Below, one piece after another: positions 8,866-19,007 of a DNA stretch of 64,000 nucleotides; within the stretch, counting starts at the first letter, position 1; each line of letters starts with the position of its first letter. The notes beneath the pieces were generated by a model. It was given only the letters and a program-made list of their open reading frames with translations, made no database searches and had not been told where the DNA came from. The position numbers were made by a program, and so were the translations under genes. The stretch comes from JBFXJF01 sp050175155. GTDB taxonomy: Bacteria > Bacillota > Bacilli > Tepidibacillales > Tepidibacillaceae. Where the stretch lies: assembly GCA_050175155.1 (NCBI GenBank), contig JBFXJF010000003.1, positions 1 to 64,000 on the forward strand. The letters run 5' to 3'.

Positions 8866-9780
8866 ATGAAAAAAGATAGCTATGGAGATAAGCGAGAACT
8901 AAAAGGCAGTAAAAAAAATAGACGACTGCAGGTTTCGGAACCAGCGGAATTGATGATTTTTCTAATAGAAAGAATGCCTGATAAATCACGTAATAATATT
9001 AAATCCTTATTAGCCCGTGGGCAAGTATTGGTGAACGGTAAAGTTGTAAAACAATACAATCATTTGCTACTGGTGGGACAGGAGGTTCTTGTTGATTGGT
9101 CGCCAATAGGTGATAAAGAGGTTGAGGATGTGCCTAAGATAATATACGAAGATGATGATTATATAGTCATTGATAAGCCTGCTGGACTTCTAACAATAGC
9201 TACTGATCTCGAAAAAGAAAATACAGCCTATCACCAATTAATGAATTATGTCCGTAAAACAAATACAGAGAATAGGATATTTATTGTACACCGCCTAGAT
9301 CGAGATACTTCGGGTGTGATATTGTTTGCTAAGAATGAAGAGATAAAAAACTTATTTCAAAATGGATGGAAAGATATTATGGTAGAGCGAGCCTACGTAG
9401 CAGTTGTTGAAGGACAGGTTCGTAAAAAAGAAGACACGATAAAATCGTGGTTATTAGAAACAAAAACCAAACTTATATATAGCAGTTCTAAGCCAGGGGA
9501 TGGACTAGAAGCTATTACCCATTATAAAGTTCTGAAAGATACAGTTAATTACTCCTTGCTAGAAATACATCTGGAAACTGGGAGAAAAAACCAAATACGA
9601 GTTCATTTGCAAGATATAGGACATAGCATAATTGGGGATAAGAAATATGGTTCTAAGGTTAATCCTATAGGACGGTTGGCTTTACATGCAAGAGTTTTGT
9701 CATTTCATCATCCTGTCACAAATGAATTGATGCGTTTTGAAACGGAGATACCTCCAAATTTTTCATTATTGTTTAAATAA
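8866..9780 (+). CDS. RluA-family 23S rRNA pseudouridine synthase
   Basis: 304 residues. An N-terminal S4 RNA-binding domain (about residues 24-80, with NNIKSLLARGQVLVNGK) precedes the RluA catalytic domain. The catalytic signature HRLDRDTSG near residue 143 contains the active Asp. The motifs V-Y-E-D-D-D-Y-I-V-I-D-K-P-x-G and GRKNQIRVHL are also present. It isomerises uridine to pseudouridine in rRNA; the exact target position (RluD-like versus other) is not decidable. ATG 8866 follows CTAGGAGGCACT. It ends in a bidirectional terminator shared with the convergent sulfatase gene. Confidence 0.9.
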   Translation: MKKDSYGDKRELKGSKKNRRLQVSEPAELMIFLIERMPDKSRNNIKSLLARGQVLVNGKVVKQYNHLLLVGQEVLVDWSPIGDKEVEDVPKIIYEDDDYIVIDKPAGLLTIATDLEKENTAYHQLMNYVRKTNTENRIFIVHRLDRDTSGVILFAKNEEIKNLFQNGWKDIMVERAYVAVVEGQVRKKEDTIKSWLLETKTKLIYSSSKPGDGLEAITHYKVLKDTVNYSLLEIHLETGRKNQIRVHLQDIGHSIIGDKKYGSKVNPIGRLALHARVLSFHHPVTNELMRFETEIPPNFSLLFK

Positions 9781-9832
9781 ATACGTTATCTTCTTCAACA
9801 TGCAGATATAACATACAAGTATTATAATTTTG

Positions 9833-9872
9833 AAAAGGACAATACATTAATCAAATATGTAATTGTCCTTTT
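9833..9872. terminator. Bidirectional intrinsic terminator
   Basis: Hairpin arms at about 9833-9847 and 9857-9872 pair over roughly 15 bp with one bulge, and A/T runs lie on both sides. It lies between the convergent pseudouridine synthase and LTA-synthase-like genes. Confidence 0.8.
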
Positions 9873-9894
9873 ATTCCCTATAAATATTATGAGC

Positions 9895-11820
9895 TCATTC
9901 AATTTTATTGTAATAGTCAAAATCTAGTATCTTAGCAGAATAGTAAAATTTACTCTCGACTATCGATGAAATTTTATCAATATATTCTTCGGTGATATCT
10001 GCCCCATCATCTAGGATGAACTCTTTGGTTAGCGAATTATATTTGCCTTTTTCAGTTATAAAACTTTTATTGTTAAATATTACCAGTGGTTCTGAATCAG
10101 AAAATATATCCCTACCCATAAGAAATCTTGAATCGTATTCGAGTCCAAGTAGATTAGAAAGTGTAGGTATAATATCCAGACTTGAACTTGGTTTGTCTAT
10201 AGTTACAGACTCCATACCCTTTGTATAAAGGATAAAGCGACTCTCATATAGTTCAAAATTTTCTTCCGCTTTATGACCAATAAACTCCTCTATTGTTTCA
10301 TCATCAAGTCCATAAGGATAATGGTCTGCACTTAGAGCTATTAGGGTTCTCTCAGCAATTCCCGCGTTCTCCAGCTGTTCTAGCAAATGCTCCAGAGCTT
10401 TATCAAGTTCGATTTGAGTACCTAAGTAAGCTTGGGCTTGTTCTGAATATGGTAAATCTTCAACATATATTTTATTTTTTCGAGCCATGTTGTTCCCATC
10501 AAAGGAGTAGTGCATATGACCACTTACTGTTAGGTAATAGGTATGAAATGGAATATTTTCAATGTATTCTGGGACCGTCATTTCTATCATTTCAAGGTCA
10601 GATGCAGGCCAGACATCTGTTACTTTAAGACCATTACCGACACCAATAAAATCATAGCCCAAGTTTGGGTGTGATAAATTCCTATTGTAGTAAGTATATG
10701 TATGATTATGATAAGCGACTGTCTTGTAATTTAGTTCCTTAAGCTGATTTCCCATAACAAAAGGTAGTTCAATTTTAGCCGATTCTGTAAAACTCCAAAC
10801 ACCTTTCTTCGGTAGCAAACCTACTAGCGTAACATATTCACCATCAGAAGTACTTACATCCCAAGAAGGAACATAAAAGTTGGTAAAATTATAACCTTCA
10901 TTAGCCATTTTATAAAGGGTAGGGGTTATATCTTCACGAATCGCATAAGGTGAAAAGCTTTCTGCGACAATATGAATTAAGTTATACCCTTTATATTTTC
11001 CAGTGTATTCGTTTTTTGATGTAGGTTCCACATTCGCAAAATAGTTATGCATTTCCTTAACAGTTTCGTTATCTTCCATTGAAATAAGTTCATTAAAATC
11101 TATTTCCATAATATTATATTCTACATCAGTATCAATTTCATCGACTTCGGAGGGAATAAATGTTGGGATATCAGGGGTAACTAAAGTAGGTGACCATTTA
11201 AAAATTAATCTTTGCAAATCTACCCTCATGGTGGTAACCATACCAAGTTTATCAAAAGAAAGAACAGGGTTTCTATTCTGGAAGTACAAGTCATATGCTG
11301 AATTCTGTCCTCTATCGCCACTATAAATAGTTGCTAAACCTATAAGATAGAGTACAACAATAGAAGAAACTAGTAGGATTTTGTATTTTCTAGTAGTTTT
11401 GTTAAATGATAATACCTTTTTTCCAAAAGCTAAGATTAATAGAGTTGGCAAGAAAAATAACAATATCCATATATACTTCTGGGAAATTACAGTCCAAATA
11501 AATGTTCGGAATTCAAAAATCTGTGAAGCATTTCCAACTGAATAGAAGCTATAAAAGGTTTTAAAAATTTGGTAATAAATCAGTTGAGAAAAGAAGATAA
11601 AGCCTGTTAATGTTAGAAGAAAAGAAGATAAAAAGTAGTTAACTTTATTTTGAAAAGAAGTACATATTATAAAATAGATAATTGCTAATACAACTGAAAA
11701 CGATAAGGAAATAAAAAGATCTTGTAATAGAAAATCTTTAGTTGTAGCTAATCTTAATAAGATTTCCATAATAATTAATGTTATTATAAAATAAAATAAT
11801 AAATTGAATTTCTTCATCAT
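9895..11820 (-). CDS. LTA synthase-like membrane sulfatase (LtaS family)
   Basis: A 641-residue membrane enzyme. About five hydrophobic segments lie in the first 175 residues, followed by a linker and a large extracellular alkaline-phosphatase/sulfatase domain. That domain has STSDGEYVTL, the LtaS-type nucleophile region (Thr/Ser next to DGE), and ALSADHYPYG, the metal-binding DH region. LtaS enzymes polymerise glycerol-phosphate from phosphatidylglycerol into lipoteichoic acid. The open frame starts at GTG 11829, but ATG 11820 is preferred because an AGGTG box precedes it at good spacing. Which LtaS paralogue it represents cannot be told; the domain is somewhat divergent from the canonical housekeeping LtaS. 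Confidence 0.85.
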   Translation of the reverse strand: MMKKFNLLFYFIITLIIMEILLRLATTKDFLLQDLFISLSFSVVLAIIYFIICTSFQNKVNYFLSSFLLTLTGFIFFSQLIYYQIFKTFYSFYSVGNASQIFEFRTFIWTVISQKYIWILLFFLPTLLILAFGKKVLSFNKTTRKYKILLVSSIVVLYLIGLATIYSGDRGQNSAYDLYFQNRNPVLSFDKLGMVTTMRVDLQRLIFKWSPTLVTPDIPTFIPSEVDEIDTDVEYNIMEIDFNELISMEDNETVKEMHNYFANVEPTSKNEYTGKYKGYNLIHIVAESFSPYAIREDITPTLYKMANEGYNFTNFYVPSWDVSTSDGEYVTLVGLLPKKGVWSFTESAKIELPFVMGNQLKELNYKTVAYHNHTYTYYNRNLSHPNLGYDFIGVGNGLKVTDVWPASDLEMIEMTVPEYIENIPFHTYYLTVSGHMHYSFDGNNMARKNKIYVEDLPYSEQAQAYLGTQIELDKALEHLLEQLENAGIAERTLIALSADHYPYGLDDETIEEFIGHKAEENFELYESRFILYTKGMESVTIDKPSSSLDIIPTLSNLLGLEYDSRFLMGRDIFSDSEPLVIFNNKSFITEKGKYNSLTKEFILDDGADITEEYIDKISSIVESKFYYSAKILDFDYYNKIE

Positions 11821-11920
11821 TTTTAGCACCTAAAATTCACCCTTTCCATTCTATACTAGCATAATTTAAACTAATATACAGGTTAAAATGCCAACTAATT
11901 ATTAGTACTAGACTTAGGAT

Positions 11921-11949
11921 TTGAGGATTTTGTTGTAAAGCGATATAAT
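11921..11949 (+). promoter_or_regulatory. Candidate sigma-A promoter for ccdA
   Basis: TTGAGG at 11921-11926, a 17-bp spacer and a perfect TATAAT at 11944-11949, lying 31 bp upstream of the TTG start of ccdA. Confidence 0.7.
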
Positions 11950-11980
11950 TGGTTTCACAAATACAAGAGAGGGTGATTAC

Positions 11981-12652
11981 TTGGATTATTTGATATTATT
12001 TTTGGAAGGAATTATCACCTTTATATCTCCATGCTTGCTACCAATGCTTCCCATTTATATTTCGTATTTAGCGGGCCAAAATTTAGGAAGTAATAAGAGG
12101 ATGGTTCTTATCAACGCAACTGGCTTTGTTTTAGGATTTACTATTGTGTTTGTAATGCTTGGAGCATTTGCTGGAACGATTGGAAGTTTTCTAAGGGAGT
12201 ACACCACTATTGTAAATGTTGTAACAGGCATTATTGTAATCTTATTTGGTCTGAATTTTATGGAACTTATAAGAGTTCCTTTTATTAATACTACCCGTCA
12301 ATTAAGAACTAGAACAACTAATATGGGCTTTTTATCATCGGTATTGTTCGGAATAGTATTTTCTATTGCATGGACTCCCTGCGTAGGAGCGTTTTTGGGC
12401 TCAGCATTAATGATTGCTGCTTCCAGTGGTGAAAGCTTAATGGGAATCTTGATGCTTCTAAGTTTTTCAATGGGGCTTGGTGTTCCTTTTATAATAAGTG
12501 CTGTTTTAATTGATCGTTTGAAATCAACCTTTGATTTTATTAAGAAAAACTACCGGGTAATTAATTTAATTTCGGGTGGATTGCTTGTGATAGTTGGTAT
12601 TTTAATGGTAACTGGACTTATGGGATATTTTATTTCAATACTATCATTCTAG
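11981..12652 (+). CDS. ccdA: Cytochrome c biogenesis / thiol-disulfide transporter CcdA
   Basis: 223 residues with six hydrophobic segments and the two conserved membrane Cys motifs, SPCLLPMLP near residue 18 and WTPCVGAF near residue 130. CcdA carries reducing equivalents across the membrane to extracytoplasmic thioredoxins such as ResA or StoA. The start is TTG 11981 behind GAGGGTGAT. The ResA-like gene follows 9 bp later, which supports a functional pair in cytochrome c maturation or spore-envelope thiol reduction. Confidence 0.92.
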   Translation: MDYLILFLEGIITFISPCLLPMLPIYISYLAGQNLGSNKRMVLINATGFVLGFTIVFVMLGAFAGTIGSFLREYTTIVNVVTGIIVILFGLNFMELIRVPFINTTRQLRTRTTNMGFLSSVLFGIVFSIAWTPCVGAFLGSALMIAASSGESLMGILMLLSFSMGLGVPFIISAVLIDRLKSTFDFIKKNYRVINLISGGLLVIVGILMVTGLMGYFISILSF

Positions 12653-12661
12653 GAGGTTAAT

Positions 12662-13228
12662 ATGAACGCAAGAGTTAAGACTATTTTAGGGATATTTATT
12701 TTTATAGCTTTTCTTGGAATTGCATATTTTGCCTATTCCTCTTTATCGGATAATTACATACCAAATAATGATTTACAATTTGACGATAATAACTCCATTC
12801 AGGGGGAAGTTATATCTTTGGCTCCTGATTTTACTGTCTATGATGCACAGGGAAATGAGGTAAGGTTGTCCGATTTTTTCGGAACACCTATTGTACTTAA
12901 TTTTTGGGCATCCTGGTGTTCACCGTGCAAAAATGAAATGCCACATTTTAATGAGGCATATGCAGAATTTAAAGATGAAGTTGTATTTTTGATGGTAGAT
13001 GTAGTTGATGGACAGAGGGAAACACAGGAGAAGGGGCAAAAGTATGTTGAAGATGAAGGGTTTAATCTTCCTATATATTTTGATAACGAACAAGAAGCAG
13101 CCAATACTTACGAGCTAATGTATATTCCAACCACAATTCTCATCTCGGCAGAAGGGAATATTGCTGGAGTATATAAAGGAACAATTGATAAAGAAACACT
13201 AATCTCTGGAATTGTTTTAATAAAATAA
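12662..13228 (+). CDS. Membrane-anchored thioredoxin-like protein (ResA/TlpA family)
   Basis: 188 residues: one N-terminal membrane anchor (about residues 8-26), then a thioredoxin-fold domain with the redox motif WASWCSPCK and the cis-Pro region YIPTTILI. ResA/TlpA/StoA proteins reduce disulfides outside the membrane, for example in apocytochrome c, using electrons from CcdA. ATG 12662 follows AGGAGG. Pairing with ccdA supports this. ResA and StoA (the spore-cortex version) cannot be told apart from sequence alone. The gene runs toward the convergent cls gene with only about 20 bp between them and no clear terminator. Confidence 0.88.
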   Translation: MNARVKTILGIFIFIAFLGIAYFAYSSLSDNYIPNNDLQFDDNNSIQGEVISLAPDFTVYDAQGNEVRLSDFFGTPIVLNFWASWCSPCKNEMPHFNEAYAEFKDEVVFLMVDVVDGQRETQEKGQKYVEDEGFNLPIYFDNEQEAANTYELMYIPTTILISAEGNIAGVYKGTIDKETLISGIVLIK

Positions 13229-13249
13229 GTAATGGGAGTAAGGATTTAA

Positions 13250-14692
13250 TTATAATATTGGGGAAAGTAATCTAGAGATTGATTCTTTTAACTTTATAAT
13301 AATACCTCGATTATTATACTTTTCTGTTGTTAATTCTATACAATCATTAAGATCCTCTTCAAATAAAACAGCAAGTTTGGCGGCTGTTTTTTTGTTATAG
13401 ATAAATGCATTAACTTCAAAATCTAATTTGAAGGATCTAATATCCATATTAGAGGTTCCAACGGATGTTACTTTTTTATCTACGACAATCGTTTTTGAAT
13501 GTAAAAAGCCCTTTTCATATGTATAGACTTTTACTCCAGCTCTAAGTAAATCACCTGCATTGTAATAGGTTGCCCAATAAACGAATGGATGGTCAGGTTT
13601 GTTTGGAATCATTATTTTGATATTAACTCCTGATATAGCAGCTATTTTCAATGATTCCCTTATGCTGTCATCTAGAATCAGATATGGGGTTTGGATATAA
13701 ATATTCTCTTTTGCATTTTCAATCATACTAAGGAATCCGTATTTAATATATTCCCATTCTGAATCAGGTCCACTTGATACTATCTGCATCCCGATGTTTC
13801 CAAAGTATTCTGGGAGGTTAAATTGATTTAGATTCAGATCAATTATTTCTTTAGTTGCATACCGCCAGTCTAATAAAAATCTTAATTGTAAAGAAGAAAC
13901 GGCTCCGCCTTCAATTTTTATGTGTGTATCTCTCCAAAAACCAAACTTTTTATTTTTCCCTAGATATTCGTCCCCTATATTAAAGCCACCAATAAATCCA
14001 ATATTATTATCAATAATTGCTATTTTGCGATGATTACGATAATTTAAGCGAAAATTTATAACTTTTAAGATTGAAGGAAAGAAAACTGCGTATTTACCAC
14101 CAGCTTCCACAAGGGGTTTGAAAAAGCTTTTTCTAAGCATTCGTGAACCCAATTGATCATATAAAAGTTTAACTTCTACTCCTTCTTTGGCTTTTTTAAC
14201 TAAAGCGTCACGAAATTGTGTGCCAATCCCATCACTTTTGATAGCGTAGTAATCAATATGGATTTGTTTTTTAGAATTGTCTATAGCTTCTAGTAATGCT
14301 TTGAACTTATCATCACCATTTGTGTATATTTCTACAATATTGTTTTCGCTAAAAGCGGCTTGATTATGATTGATAAACATATTTATCATTTTTTTAAAGT
14401 CTTCCATTTCCTCTGATAAATATGTTTTACTACTCTCTACAAGTTCTTTATTTCTCAACATATATTTCTTCAGAACATTATCTTCTTCTTTTTTAAACGT
14501 AAATATTTTTTGTTTATGGAGGTTTTGACCAAAAACAAAATAAAGAATAAAGCCTAAGATTGGGATAAAAAATAAAACCATTAACCATGTCAAAGTAGTA
14601 CTTACATTCCTTTTTTCAATAAATATTATAACAATAGCTAGCAACATATTCACATATGGGAATATATCCATAATAATAGCAACTTTATCCAT
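13250..14692 (-). CDS. cls: Cardiolipin synthase
   Basis: 480 residues. Two N-terminal membrane segments (residues about 5-26 and 34-54) are followed by two phospholipase D HxK motifs: NHRKIAIIDN near residue 220 and HSKTIVVDKK near residue 397. Both are followed by the usual G-x-N-(I/M)-x-x segments. Condenses two phosphatidylglycerols to cardiolipin at the membrane. Start ATG 14692 with GAGGAG upstream. Length matches bacterial Cls (about 480). Confidence 0.93.
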   Translation of the reverse strand: MDKVAIIMDIFPYVNMLLAIVIIFIEKRNVSTTLTWLMVLFFIPILGFILYFVFGQNLHKQKIFTFKKEEDNVLKKYMLRNKELVESSKTYLSEEMEDFKKMINMFINHNQAAFSENNIVEIYTNGDDKFKALLEAIDNSKKQIHIDYYAIKSDGIGTQFRDALVKKAKEGVEVKLLYDQLGSRMLRKSFFKPLVEAGGKYAVFFPSILKVINFRLNYRNHRKIAIIDNNIGFIGGFNIGDEYLGKNKKFGFWRDTHIKIEGGAVSSLQLRFLLDWRYATKEIIDLNLNQFNLPEYFGNIGMQIVSSGPDSEWEYIKYGFLSMIENAKENIYIQTPYLILDDSIRESLKIAAISGVNIKIMIPNKPDHPFVYWATYYNAGDLLRAGVKVYTYEKGFLHSKTIVVDKKVTSVGTSNMDIRSFKLDFEVNAFIYNKKTAAKLAVLFEEDLNDCIELTTEKYNNRGIIIKLKESISRLLSPIL

Positions 14693-14854
14693 CTATATTC
14701 TCCTCAAAAAAAGAAATGAATAAATCTTATATAGTTAAATTTATACAGATTATTAAATAATGTAAATATATAATTTAATTAACTACTTGATTAGGGGAAT
14801 AGAGTAACGTAAGATAAATACGATTGTTTTTTTATGTAGATTGAGGTGAATACT

Positions 14855-17671
14855 TTGAACAGATACGTTGTTATAGATATTGAGACAACTGGAAATAAAC
14901 CAGATAAGGATAAAATTATTCAGGTTGGAGCAGTTCTAGTTGAGAATTCTCAGATTACTGATAGTTATACTTCATTAGTAAATACAGATCAGATAATACC
15001 TGACTTTATCCAAGAGTTAACAGGAATTAATAATCAAATGTTAGAATCCGCTCCAAATATTAATGAAGTTATGTTGCAATTATTACCTTTATTAGATAAT
15101 TCGATATTTGTAGCTCATAATGCTCCCTTCGATTATGAATTTATAAATAATGCTCTAATAGAGTCAGGCTATATGCCGTTCTCTGGGTTTGTAGTTGATA
15201 CTCTTCAATTATCAAGAATACTGTTGCCTATGTCACAAAGTTATAAACTTGAGTATATAGCAGATGAACTAGAGATTGTTCTAGATAATCCTCACCGTGC
15301 GGATGAAGATTCGAAAGCAACTGCTATCCTACTATTAAAGTTATTAGAAATTTTAAAAGATATGCCTTTAGTATATCTACAAAAAATATATGAAATATTT
15401 AAAAGAAATAATCAAGACATATGTTTTATTTTGGAGGATTTTATCAATTATAGACTTACTCATTATAATGAATTTGATGAGAGTAATTTTATTATTAATA
15501 ATCAAATTGCTTTAAGAAGAGAGATTGAAGAGGAAAATAATAAGGGGAATGAAGTTGACCTAACCCAATTTAGAACTATTTTTACTGAAAATGGTCTACT
15601 AATTGATAAATTTCCTGATTTTGAACTAAGACATGAACAGAAGGATATGTCATTGGAAATATGGAATGCTTTTCATGATAATACTCACCTTCTGTGTGAA
15701 GCTGGAACTGGAACTGGAAAAACGTTAGCATATTTAATTCCTTCAATTTATTGGTCAAAGACAAATGACGAAAGAGTTGTAATAGCGACACACACTATAA
15801 ATTTGCAAGAACAGTTATTTCATAAGGATATTCCGGTCTTAAAAGAGATATTACCGTTCGATTTTTTTGTATCAATTTTAAAGGGTAGAAATAATTATCT
15901 ATGTTTAAGGAAATTCGAATTGCTCTTGTCACAGCAAAATAATATTGATTTTAGTAGTGAAAATCTAATAGATATGACACAAATATTAACTTGGCTTACA
16001 TTAACCCAAAATGGTGATTTTGAGGAAATTAATTTATCTTTTTCGGGGAAAAATTTATGGAGTGAAGTAAAAAGTGATGCTGATTCATGTTTAAATCGAA
16101 CTTGTCCTTGGTTTAAATTCTGTTACTATCATCGAGCAAAACAGAAGGCACAAGTAGCTGATATTATTATTACTAATCATTCTTTATTGTTAACTAATCT
16201 TAAGACGGAACATCGTATTTTACCAACATATAATCGTTTAATAATAGATGAAGCTCATCAATTTAATGAGGTTGCATCAAAACATCTTGGAATTGAGTTA
16301 AATCAATATCAATTCAATTATTTTCTCACCAGATATTATAAGGATGCAAAAAATGGTTATTTAGTAAACCTTGCAAATGAATTATTTAGTTCTCAAAATC
16401 CTAATCAAATAACAATAGCAAATAATATTAAAAGTAAAATAATTCCTTTAATTTCACAGATTAACGATGAAATACAAGGCTATTTCGATATAATAAGTGA
16501 TTATGTTAATTCTACTGTGAAAAGTCAGGAGATAAATAGAAAGACATTAAGAATTGTAAATAGAATTATCCAATCAAATGAATGGAAAAAGATAATGGTA
16601 GTTGCTGACAATCTTTATATCAAGTTAGTAGAATGGGTAAACGAAATGGAAGAGATTAGTCAACAAATGCGTAAAGTTGAAATAGATGAAATTTTATATG
16701 GAGATTTTAGTGGTTACTTGAAAGATTTAAAAGGAATAACTTCTTCTTTTTCTAAATGGAATAATTTAAGCGATTCGAATATGGTGTACTGGGTAGAAAC
16801 AATTTTAAAAGGTAAAAAGTCTATTTCTTATTTATTTGCAGTGCCTATTGAAGTTGGACCTTATATTAAAGATTCCCTTATAGATAAAGTAGATAGTGTA
16901 ATAATGACATCAGCAACTTTAAGTGTTAATGGATCTTTTGCTTATTCAAGTAAAGAATTCGGTTTCGATTCTAACGCTGATGAATTAAGAAGTTTGTTGT
17001 TGCCAACTCCTTTTGATTATAAAGAGCAATCATTAGTTTGTATTCCAAGCGATGCACCATATATTCAAGATGTATCTGAAGACCAATATATTAATCATAT
17101 TGCCAAAAATATTGCCGATTTATCTATTATACTTGAAGGAAGAACCCTTATACTTTTTACATCACATCTAATGCTACAAAAGACTTATCTAGTTTTGAGA
17201 GAATTATTAGAACCATATCAAATTAAAGTATTAGGTCACGGTATTGATAGTAGCAGTAGATCAAAATTAACAAAAACCTTTGTATCAAATAATAAAACAA
17301 TATTATTAGGAACTAATAGTTTTTGGGAAGGCGTTGATATTCCCGGAGATAATTTGAGTGCATTAGTAATTGTTCGATTACCTTTTACCCCACCTAACAA
17401 TCCAGTCCAGGAGGCAAAGGAGGAAAAATTAAAAGCACAGCAATTAAACTCGTTTATGGATCTATCGGTACCACAAGCTGTTATACGTTTTAAGCAAGGA
17501 TTTGGCAGATTAATAAGAACTCGAAAAGATCGGGGTATTGTTATAGTTTTTGATAAAAGAATTGTAGAATCGAGATATGGAAAAATATTTATTAATTCCT
17601 TACCAGAGGTTAATATTAAATATCAATCGTTTTCGAATATTTTAAAAGATGTCGAACGATGGTTTTATTAA
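14855..17671 (+). CDS. dinG: DinG-type exonuclease-helicase
   Basis: 938 residues: an N-terminal DnaQ-like 3'-5' exonuclease domain (VVIDIETTG near residue 5, then HNAPFDYEF and a HRADEDS motif) fused to an XPD/DinG-type superfamily 2 helicase. The helicase has Walker A AGTGTGKT, DEAH in IIDEAHQF, and the C-terminal GTNSFWEGVDIPG and QGFGRLIR motifs. This fusion is the Gram-positive DinG form. Four cysteines between Walker A and DEAH (NYLC, then C-x4-C-x5-C near bases 16087-16124) are compatible with an Fe-S cluster. The start is TTG 14855 because GAGGTG precedes it at proper spacing; the frame also opens 3 codons earlier at GTG 14846. Confidence 0.92.
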   Translation: MNRYVVIDIETTGNKPDKDKIIQVGAVLVENSQITDSYTSLVNTDQIIPDFIQELTGINNQMLESAPNINEVMLQLLPLLDNSIFVAHNAPFDYEFINNALIESGYMPFSGFVVDTLQLSRILLPMSQSYKLEYIADELEIVLDNPHRADEDSKATAILLLKLLEILKDMPLVYLQKIYEIFKRNNQDICFILEDFINYRLTHYNEFDESNFIINNQIALRREIEEENNKGNEVDLTQFRTIFTENGLLIDKFPDFELRHEQKDMSLEIWNAFHDNTHLLCEAGTGTGKTLAYLIPSIYWSKTNDERVVIATHTINLQEQLFHKDIPVLKEILPFDFFVSILKGRNNYLCLRKFELLLSQQNNIDFSSENLIDMTQILTWLTLTQNGDFEEINLSFSGKNLWSEVKSDADSCLNRTCPWFKFCYYHRAKQKAQVADIIITNHSLLLTNLKTEHRILPTYNRLIIDEAHQFNEVASKHLGIELNQYQFNYFLTRYYKDAKNGYLVNLANELFSSQNPNQITIANNIKSKIIPLISQINDEIQGYFDIISDYVNSTVKSQEINRKTLRIVNRIIQSNEWKKIMVVADNLYIKLVEWVNEMEEISQQMRKVEIDEILYGDFSGYLKDLKGITSSFSKWNNLSDSNMVYWVETILKGKKSISYLFAVPIEVGPYIKDSLIDKVDSVIMTSATLSVNGSFAYSSKEFGFDSNADELRSLLLPTPFDYKEQSLVCIPSDAPYIQDVSEDQYINHIAKNIADLSIILEGRTLILFTSHLMLQKTYLVLRELLEPYQIKVLGHGIDSSSRSKLTKTFVSNNKTILLGTNSFWEGVDIPGDNLSALVIVRLPFTPPNNPVQEAKEEKLKAQQLNSFMDLSVPQAVIRFKQGFGRLIRTRKDRGIVIVFDKRIVESRYGKIFINSLPEVNIKYQSFSNILKDVERWFY

Positions 17672-17771
17672 ATTAGACTGTATCCCGAACTAGAGCATTT
17701 TCTAAGTCTGTGATTCGTCGGAATACTTTCGACTAATTTAACTTGTTTTTCTGATGGGGGATTATTACTGA

Positions 17772-19007
17772 CTAATTCTTATGAATGGTTAATGCTTGTT
17801 TAATATTTTTAAATGAAGTACTTTTGCCGTACATCAAAACCCCACCTCTAAAAACTTTTGCAGCAAAAATGCTAATTAATACGATGCTTGCGATTAATAA
17901 GCCAATAGCTATAATGATTTCTAAAGTACCTGGGTTAGACATTCCTATTCGCAGAAACATTATCATTGGCGTAAAAATTGGAATGAAGGATGTTATTACA
18001 ATAAAAGTTGTATCAGGATTAGATAGACCGTACATAGCAATCATAAAGGCAATTACCAAGACCAAATTAAGAGGACCTATTAATTGTTGCATATCTTCTA
18101 TCCGACTAACTAGTGAACCTAACATAGCCGCAATAGCTGCATAAAATAAATATCCTAATATATAAAAGATCACTCCATAAATTATTATATTGCTAGGTAT
18201 CTGTGAAAAGTCAAGGGAGATGCCTGCAACCTCAAAAGAGCCTGGCCCCAATTTCATTGAGAGAAAACCGACAGACAATATTAATATAATCTGAATTAGC
18301 CCTAGTAAAGATATTCCAAGTATTTTACCAAACATTTGTGCAATTGGGTTTACACTCGATACAAGTATCTCCATAATTCTAGATGTTTTCTCTTTGGCTA
18401 CCTCCATCGCTACCATATTCCCATACATGATTACACCAAAATAAATTGCGAAAAGTATTATATATACTAAGAAATATGATTGAATTATTTCTTCTTCACT
18501 TTTTGCATTATCTTCAAGGGGCACCTTTTTTAGAGTAACAGGTTGAAATAATTGGTTAATACTATCTTGTGATAGACCTAATGTAGTTGCAACTGATTGA
18601 AACTGTACCTGGTTTAGACCCTGTTCAATTTTACTTATTAAGGTTGTATTAGTTATGTTTGTTGCTTTGTAAGTTACATCTAATAAATTATTTTTAGAGT
18701 TAATTATTAAATAACCATAAATAGTTCCATTTTCATATTGTTGTAAGGCCAGATTCTCATTATTTAATTCTACAAGTTCAAGATCATCATATATAACCAT
18801 TAATTGATTAAGCGGCTCAAAAGTTTTTCCCGACTGATCAATTACGCCGATCTGTTTAATATTATTTTCATCTAAGTTATTTAATATTGTAGGAAGGTTA
18901 AATACGATTAAAACTAATAATAAAGTGATCATAGTGGATATAAGAAATGATTTCTTTTTGAAATTTGTCAAAAAGGAATGTTTAAATACAATAAAGAATT
19001 TATTCAT
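17772..19007 (-). CDS. ABC transporter permease, ABC-2/NatB type
   Basis: 411 residues. One N-terminal membrane helix (about residues 17-37) precedes a large extracellular domain and five to six C-terminal helices. This is the arrangement of NatB-like ABC-2 permeases used for export of sodium ions, antibiotics or peptides. ATG 19007 is preferred to the upstream in-frame codon because it overlaps the stop of the ATPase gene (ATGAATAA), a typical coupled junction. No substrate can be inferred. It converges on dinG with about 100 bp between them and no obvious strong terminator. Confidence 0.85.
   Translation of the reverse strand: MNKFFIVFKHSFLTNFKKKSFLISTMITLLLVLIVFNLPTILNNLDENNIKQIGVIDQSGKTFEPLNQLMVIYDDLELVELNNENLALQQYENGTIYGYLIINSKNNLLDVTYKATNITNTTLISKIEQGLNQVQFQSVATTLGLSQDSINQLFQPVTLKKVPLEDNAKSEEEIIQSYFLVYIILFAIYFGVIMYGNMVAMEVAKEKTSRIMEILVSSVNPIAQMFGKILGISLLGLIQIILILSVGFLSMKLGPGSFEVAGISLDFSQIPSNIIIYGVIFYILGYLFYAAIAAMLGSLVSRIEDMQQLIGPLNLVLVIAFMIAMYGLSNPDTTFIVITSFIPIFTPMIMFLRIGMSNPGTLEIIIAIGLLIASIVLISIFAAKVFRGGVLMYGKSTSFKNIKQALTIHKN

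Noticed and set aside
9992..10628. Long plus-strand ORFs inside the LTA-synthase-like gene
   Set aside because: They are antisense shadows of a clearly coding sulfatase frame with no ribosome sites.
17785..18144. 119-codon plus-strand ORF antisense to the NatB-like permease
   Set aside because: Shadow of the transmembrane-coding strand; no ribosome site and no recognisable domain.
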